A program made the position numbers and the translations under genes. Source: Candidatus Magasanikiibacteriota bacterium (lineage in GTDB: Bacteria > Patescibacteriota > Patescibacteriia > Magasanikbacterales > 2-02-FULL-50-9b). From it: a DNA stretch of 33,476 nt. The notes under the pieces were generated by a model. It was not told the DNA's origin, did not search any database, and was given only the letters and a program-made list of their open reading frames with translations. Shown piece after piece: positions 29,991 through 33,476 of the stretch. Position 1 is the first letter of the stretch. Every line of letters begins with the position of its first letter. Location of the stretch: positions 1-33,476 of the forward strand of contig CALRDW010000011.1 in NCBI GenBank assembly GCA_943355025.1, given 5' to 3'.

Positions 29991-32900
29991 ATGACACACG
30001 AAATTCCAGACTCATCAGAAAATTTACTCGAGGCTCCAATACAATTAGAGGGGGAAGAAGGGCAGGACGGATATATGGAGCCGGATTTAAATCCTGCGGA
30101 TCACATTGTTGACGGCGTTGACGTTCCGCTCAAACAAAAATCGATAAATGAGATTAAGCGTGAGGAGCGGACAGAGCTCACACGTCGTTCGCCGCAGTAT
30201 ACAGAAATTGTGAGTGACTGGATGGAGTATGTTGTTATTCCACAGCGGGACGATGCCCAGAAAGATCTTTTCCTGCTGCAACTCAGCGCCCGAAAAAATG
30301 ATGTGGCAGCGCGTCAATTTCTGGCTGACGTCGCTGGTTGGGATGATGGTGAATGGCGGAGCAGCATGTGGTTTCAGCGATATACAGATCGCGCGGTGCA
30401 TCGCCAGCTTGGCAAACTTTTGTCACTGCCAGAAGATGAGCTGATTAAGCACGTTGAGCGCGATGTGCAGCTTATTGAGCACGTGGACAAATGGGAAGGG
30501 GCTCAAGATAAAATTTCGCGCGCAAAGTATACGCAGCATTATGTTCGCGCTGTTGCCCTTCAAGAGCTGCCAATAATTCTTGAGGGTCTCAACCGTCACG
30601 AGCTTGGAAAACGCGTGCTTGCGTATATTAATTCCGCGCCGCACAGCGGACAAACGGAAAGCGCTGCACGCGCGAATCTTGAGTTTGAGAATCCGCCGGC
30701 TCCAGAAACTCGTCTTGCCCGCGCAGCAAACCAAATTCGTCGGTCAGAGCTTCCGCACCATGCAGATAATGCCGAAAAAAATCAGCGCGGCGACACAGTT
30801 AAATTGTGGGTAACGGTTGATGAAAACGGGAAACTACATCGCGATGATGCGACACTTGTTGAAAAAGGTGCCGCACGGATAGTTCGTTTTAAATTTCGTG
30901 ATGCGAAAACTCCGCTTGCACCGGGCTCGTATTTATTAGTTTTGCGTGCAGAGGCAATTAATCCTATTCCGGGCACTGTAGGCGGCGTCGAATTTCAATT
31001 TATTGCAGATCGCGACTTTTTTCACACTGGCCAAACGACGCGGCCGATCGGCTTTATGCGTGATGCGCGCGGTGGTTTACAATATATTTTGGCGGATGGA
31101 TCGAGCGCGCTTTTGCCGCCAGCGCATTGGGGTGAGGTAAATAGAAACGTAGGAAAGTTACGCGATACTGGGCGTTGCGACGACGGAACATTTCCGCTCA
31201 TTCGCGTTGTACGCGAAACGAACAAGGAAATGATTGCACAACCTGTTTCTGAAAACGAAATGCAGTATCGACAGCAACTTGACGAGGTGCTTGCTCAGTA
31301 TGCAATGCCGCCTGAAGGCCGTGAAAATTATTGGTTTTCAAAAGGAAATAAGTGGCCACCTGGGTTTCATTCCGATGTACTCACCCGCGAACTTCGTGGC
31401 GGGCAGTCGTTTCGAGAAAATGCACGCGAACTTATAAAAAAGAATACAGAAGAATTTCCAATTCCAATGGTCGTGAGCATGAAGGCCGGACAAATTTCGC
31501 GCGGTTTTCAGAGAGTTATTGCAGGTTTTGAGGCTGAAGCAGAAAAAGACCAGGTCAATTTGGTACTCACGCGTGCAGCAAAAGACGCCGAACGTGCGTT
31601 TAACGCGATATCTCATGCACGCAATAGCGGCATGGATTTGCCAGTTGCGGTCGAGCAGGCATATTTTGATGAGTACGTCCGGTTCTTTACATTGCTTCAC
31701 CAGTTTGATGAGCAATATAAGGGTCAAAACCGACCACTGTTTTTTTCGTCAGACCTTGATGGCGAAACGTCAATCCAATTGTTCAACTCAGTCGGAATTC
31801 ATACCCTCGTTGTGCCATTCGTGCCAGACAATAGTCGAGTGCAGCGGGGGAAATATGCCGCATATATTGAACGAGCAGTTCATGTTGACGCGCACCATGG
31901 TAGCGGCAAACTGATTATCCCTGAGGGACATGCGTATCGAAATGCGGATGGCGAACAGGAAATTTTGCCACAAGGAGTCAGTGTTGTGCTCGACGAGAAC
32001 CTTCCTGATTTTAATTCAGCTGTTGGTGCAACAGAATCATTTCTACAGGACCTTGGATTCTTGAGCATGGACATGGAGCACAATGCAGATCCACTGGTCC
32101 GTGCGCGGTTCTATCTCATTCGGTTTGTTGATGCGATTGATTCGCATTCAGGCCCTCTGGCAACAAAAAATGGTCGTGCGCGCGTGTTCAATGGCGACTT
32201 ATCGAAACCGTATGACACACGTGTAGATTATCGTCGGAGCATTTACGGCCTGAGCGATAATGTTCTTAACACACCAGAAATTGGCCGCGCTGACTTGGTT
32301 GCACAATTTTTTGACGCGGTTGTTCCAGGAATTGAAGCGCAAATTTTAAAAGAAGATGCGATGCAGGGCAAAAAAAATATGGATCCAGACGTGGGGCCAC
32401 TGTGGCGACGCGTGCTCGAACGACTGGTTGATGTTGACGCGCTTGATTGGATTGAAAAAAATGCTGCACCAGAAGACACACCAAGCATAACAAAAGAAGC
32501 GAATTTCAAATACGACATGTCGATTTGTGGGATGCACAATTTGATTGAAGGAGGCTTTGTTGCGCAAACACGCTTTGGTAAAACACTGTTCGATCCATTC
32601 GGCTTCGTACCGTCGCGTGGCATGGCGCCGTTTACTGTTGGAGCGAATCCTGTGTATGGACTGCCACAGTTTGATGCGTTCATAAGTTATAACCTTGAGG
32701 GAAAGATGTGTTCAATTATTGTTTCGGGCGACAATCTTGACGCACAAGGCAATCCAATTCTTATTCCCCATGATTTACTCATGAACAGTTCGGGGACTGG
32801 CCAAAAGGTAACACGAATTATTGGTGGTGTTATGGCGGTTATGAATCAATCATCGCGCGATCGTTTGACAGGTATCGAAGAACTTCTACGTGCTGTTCAT

Positions 32901-33476
32901 GCGCGGCTGGAGGGTGGACGTCCGGGCGAATTGCCACGAGGTCTTCAAAATATGCTCGACATTGAGCACGGAATTGATATCCAAACACGAAAAGCAAGCT
33001 CAGCAACACCGCTCGAAGTTTATAAAAAATATCGCAAGTGGGCTCGCAATCTGACACCGCACGATATTGCAGCAAGAAAATCGCATGATGCGGAGCGGCG
33101 GGCAGGGCGCGGCCCCGCGGCTTCGCAGAAAGAGCGTGCAGCTACAGAGACAATCCAAGAGGAGACTCGTCACGCAAAACCTCAGGAATTGGCGCCGCCT
33201 GAAGAAAGCCACACTGAAAACATTTCAGTTCACAGTCCAATTAGAAAGGCGATTGATGCTCTCCGTAAACCAGAAACGCGCGAGACAGTGCGATCAAAAG
33301 AATTACGTATTGAACTCGCTGGACTCGTTGAACAAGCATCCCGCAGGCGCTTGTCGGGAGTGAGCGACGAGGAACTTGATCGATTGACGCATGAGATTGA
33401 AGCTGCCAAACGCTTCATGATTGAGGATGCACGATATTTAATCGGACGAGGAGCACAACAACGATTGAAAACAACC
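29991..33476 (+). CDS. Giant uncharacterised protein (more than 1162 aa, 3' end outside window)
   Basis: I translated this frame base by base: ATG at 29991 and 1162 codons with no stop to the last base. It is missing from the ORF track because it is not closed. There is no signal peptide or membrane helix, cysteines are very few, and the N-terminus is acidic, so it is probably cytoplasmic. A segment at about residues 584-595 (FFSSDLDGETS) resembles motif I of DHH phosphoesterases. HVDAHH at 631-636 and VDAIDSH at 713-719 could be later motifs, though the spacing is short. Residues about 860-960 are conserved-looking (ISYNLEGKMCSIIVSGDN). A charged, disordered linker (about 1030-1080) precedes helical sequence at the window end. 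It is the third gene after the 29228 promoter. No function is assigned. Confidence 0.85.
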   Translation, partial: MTHEIPDSSENLLEAPIQLEGEEGQDGYMEPDLNPADHIVDGVDVPLKQKSINEIKREERTELTRRSPQYTEIVSDWMEYVVIPQRDDAQKDLFLLQLSARKNDVAARQFLADVAGWDDGEWRSSMWFQRYTDRAVHRQLGKLLSLPEDELIKHVERDVQLIEHVDKWEGAQDKISRAKYTQHYVRAVALQELPIILEGLNRHELGKRVLAYINSAPHSGQTESAARANLEFENPPAPETRLARAANQIRRSELPHHADNAEKNQRGDTVKLWVTVDENGKLHRDDATLVEKGAARIVRFKFRDAKTPLAPGSYLLVLRAEAINPIPGTVGGVEFQFIADRDFFHTGQTTRPIGFMRDARGGLQYILADGSSALLPPAHWGEVNRNVGKLRDTGRCDDGTFPLIRVVRETNKEMIAQPVSENEMQYRQQLDEVLAQYAMPPEGRENYWFSKGNKWPPGFHSDVLTRELRGGQSFRENARELIKKNTEEFPIPMVVSMKAGQISRGFQRVIAGFEAEAEKDQVNLVLTRAAKDAERAFNAISHARNSGMDLPVAVEQAYFDEYVRFFTLLHQFDEQYKGQNRPLFFSSDLDGETSIQLFNSVGIHTLVVPFVPDNSRVQRGKYAAYIERAVHVDAHHGSGKLIIPEGHAYRNADGEQEILPQGVSVVLDENLPDFNSAVGATESFLQDLGFLSMDMEHNADPLVRARFYLIRFVDAIDSHSGPLATKNGRARVFNGDLSKPYDTRVDYRRSIYGLSDNVLNTPEIGRADLVAQFFDAVVPGIEAQILKEDAMQGKKNMDPDVGPLWRRVLERLVDVDALDWIEKNAAPEDTPSITKEANFKYDMSICGMHNLIEGGFVAQTRFGKTLFDPFGFVPSRGMAPFTVGANPVYGLPQFDAFISYNLEGKMCSIIVSGDNLDAQGNPILIPHDLLMNSSGTGQKVTRIIGGVMAVMNQSSRDRLTGIEELLRAVHARLEGGRPGELPRGLQNMLDIEHGIDIQTRKASSATPLEVYKKYRKWARNLTPHDIAARKSHDAERRAGRGPAASQKERAATETIQEETRHAKPQELAPPEESHTENISVHSPIRKAIDALRKPETRETVRSKELRIELAGLVEQASRRRLSGVSDEELDRLTHEIEAAKRFMIEDARYLIGRGAQQRLKTT

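Noticed and set aside
1-33476. Alternative genetic code (TGA as Gly, as in some CPR lineages)
   Set aside because: Several well-supported genes end in TGA and no conserved domain is interrupted by one.
1-33476. tRNA genes, rRNA, CRISPR arrays, insertion sequences
   Set aside because: No T-loop/anticodon arrangement, regularly spaced repeat, transposase motif or terminal inverted repeat with target duplication was found by eye.

Overview
The window looks like part of a chromosome from a Patescibacteria (CPR)-type bacterium using the standard bacterial code; TGA closes several genes and none is read through. The lineage call is an inference from content. It rests on several O-antigen-ligase-like proteins with TPR tails, a DUF5667 protein paired with an ECF sigma factor, a giant secreted S-layer-like beta protein, a GHL15-type hydrolase, a short UDP-sugar dehydrogenase, and -10 boxes lying only 6-11 nt upstream of many start codons (leaderless transcription). 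No rRNA, tRNA, CRISPR array or transposase was seen.

Layout. 1-3036: the end of one secreted Cys-containing protein and a complete MopE-repeat lipoprotein, both followed by terminators. 3054-6707: a tight operon of a Wzy/WaaL-like polymerase or ligase and two GT4 glycosyltransferases. 6825-8003: another GT4 with its own consensus promoter. 8004-9652 (minus strand): a small HTH protein and a secreted GHL15-like hydrolase. 9720-11467: an ECF sigma factor overlapping a membrane-anchored DUF5667 protein, from a perfect TTGACA-N17-TATAAT promoter. 11483-15432: a folded RNA leader or intergenic element, a 1229-aa S-layer-like protein and a strong terminator. 15439-17197: a second repeat lipoprotein, Asp/Ala-rich then Cys-rich. 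17314-25627: four more Wzy/WaaL-like proteins with C-terminal TPR regions, one of them on the minus strand. 25624-28552: a GT4, a UDP-sugar dehydrogenase and an SDR epimerase. 28566-29175: a large terminator palindrome and tsaE on the minus strand. 29228-33476: a small membrane protein, a 104-aa protein and a giant protein of more than 1162 residues. The giant gene is absent from the supplied ORF track because it runs off the end of the window.

Working together (inference). The GT4 enzymes, nucleotide-sugar enzymes and five ligase/polymerase-like membrane proteins could build and attach surface glycans. The S-layer-like protein, the Thr-rich exterior of the DUF5667 protein and the two lipoproteins are plausible surface acceptors, and the ECF sigma/DUF5667 pair could sense envelope state. 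The two repeat lipoproteins differ from the rest: they have strong GGAGG Shine-Dalgarno sites and a repeat architecture best known from Myxococcota-like bacteria, and the first is visibly more GC-rich. Acquired genes are possible. The least explained items are the giant protein, the five-paralogue ligase set and the folded RNA before the S-layer gene.
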